Below, piece after piece: positions 5,119-5,142 of a DNA stretch of 5,142 nucleotides. The stretch is from Enterobacteriaceae endosymbiont of Plateumaris sericea (GTDB lineage: Bacteria > Pseudomonadota > Gammaproteobacteria > Enterobacterales > Enterobacteriaceae): the NCBI RefSeq assembly GCF_012562605.1, contig NZ_CP046225.1, positions 1 to 5,142 on the forward strand. Direction: 5' to 3'. How positions within the stretch are numbered: position 1 is the stretch's first letter; each line of letters begins with the position of its first letter. The position numbers were made by a program, and so were the translations under genes. The notes beneath the pieces are model-generated. The model was not told the DNA's origin and made no database searches. It was given only the letters and a program-made list of their open reading frames with translations.

Positions 5119-5142
5119 AATGATTTAAAAAGAAACATAATA

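Overview
The window looks like a complete small plasmid, probably circular and opened at a start codon, from an obligate insect endosymbiont of the Enterobacterales. Three things point there: the DNA is roughly four-fifths A+T by eye with long A and T homopolymers, the proteins are rich in Lys, Asn, Ile and Phe but keep clear gamma-proteobacterial motifs, and a plasmid replicon sits beside one amino-acid biosynthesis gene. My best guess is Wigglesworthia (tsetse fly symbiont), from which a plasmid of about 5 kb is known; this is inferred from size and content, not shown by the sequence.

Layout. Positions 1-2769 (+) encode a 922-residue intimin/invasin-family inverse autotransporter: long signal peptide, outer-membrane beta-barrel, Ig-like domains and a C-terminal domain with a likely terminal disulphide. 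Positions 2770-2893 form a convergent intergenic gap with a perfect 40-bp palindrome. Positions 2894-3574 (-) encode the prephenate dehydratase catalytic domain of PheA, without the chorismate mutase and ACT (phenylalanine-sensing) domains usual in enteric bacteria. Positions 3637-4494 (-) encode a TrfA-family replication initiator. Positions 4495-5142 contain no gene. They hold the probable origin: repA promoter and operator-like dyads, three and a half perfect 22-bp iterons that are strikingly GC-rich for this DNA, a candidate IHF site, and A+T-rich 10-bp repeats that could be the unwinding element. The adhesin promoter candidate lies at the far end, which joins position 1 if the molecule is circular.

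How it fits together. RepA and the iterons replicate the plasmid. The PheA fragment would convert prephenate to phenylpyruvate without feedback inhibition, which suits oversupply of phenylalanine to a host. The adhesin would display a binding domain on the symbiont surface. No partition, mobilisation or toxin-antitoxin gene is visible.

The least expected signal is a set of long, perfect, spacer-free palindromes (50, 40 and 28 bp) clustered at 2.8-3.4 kb. Two of them lie inside the pheA coding sequence and share a related core. Almost identical A/T-only hairpins also overlap the stop codons of both minus-strand genes.
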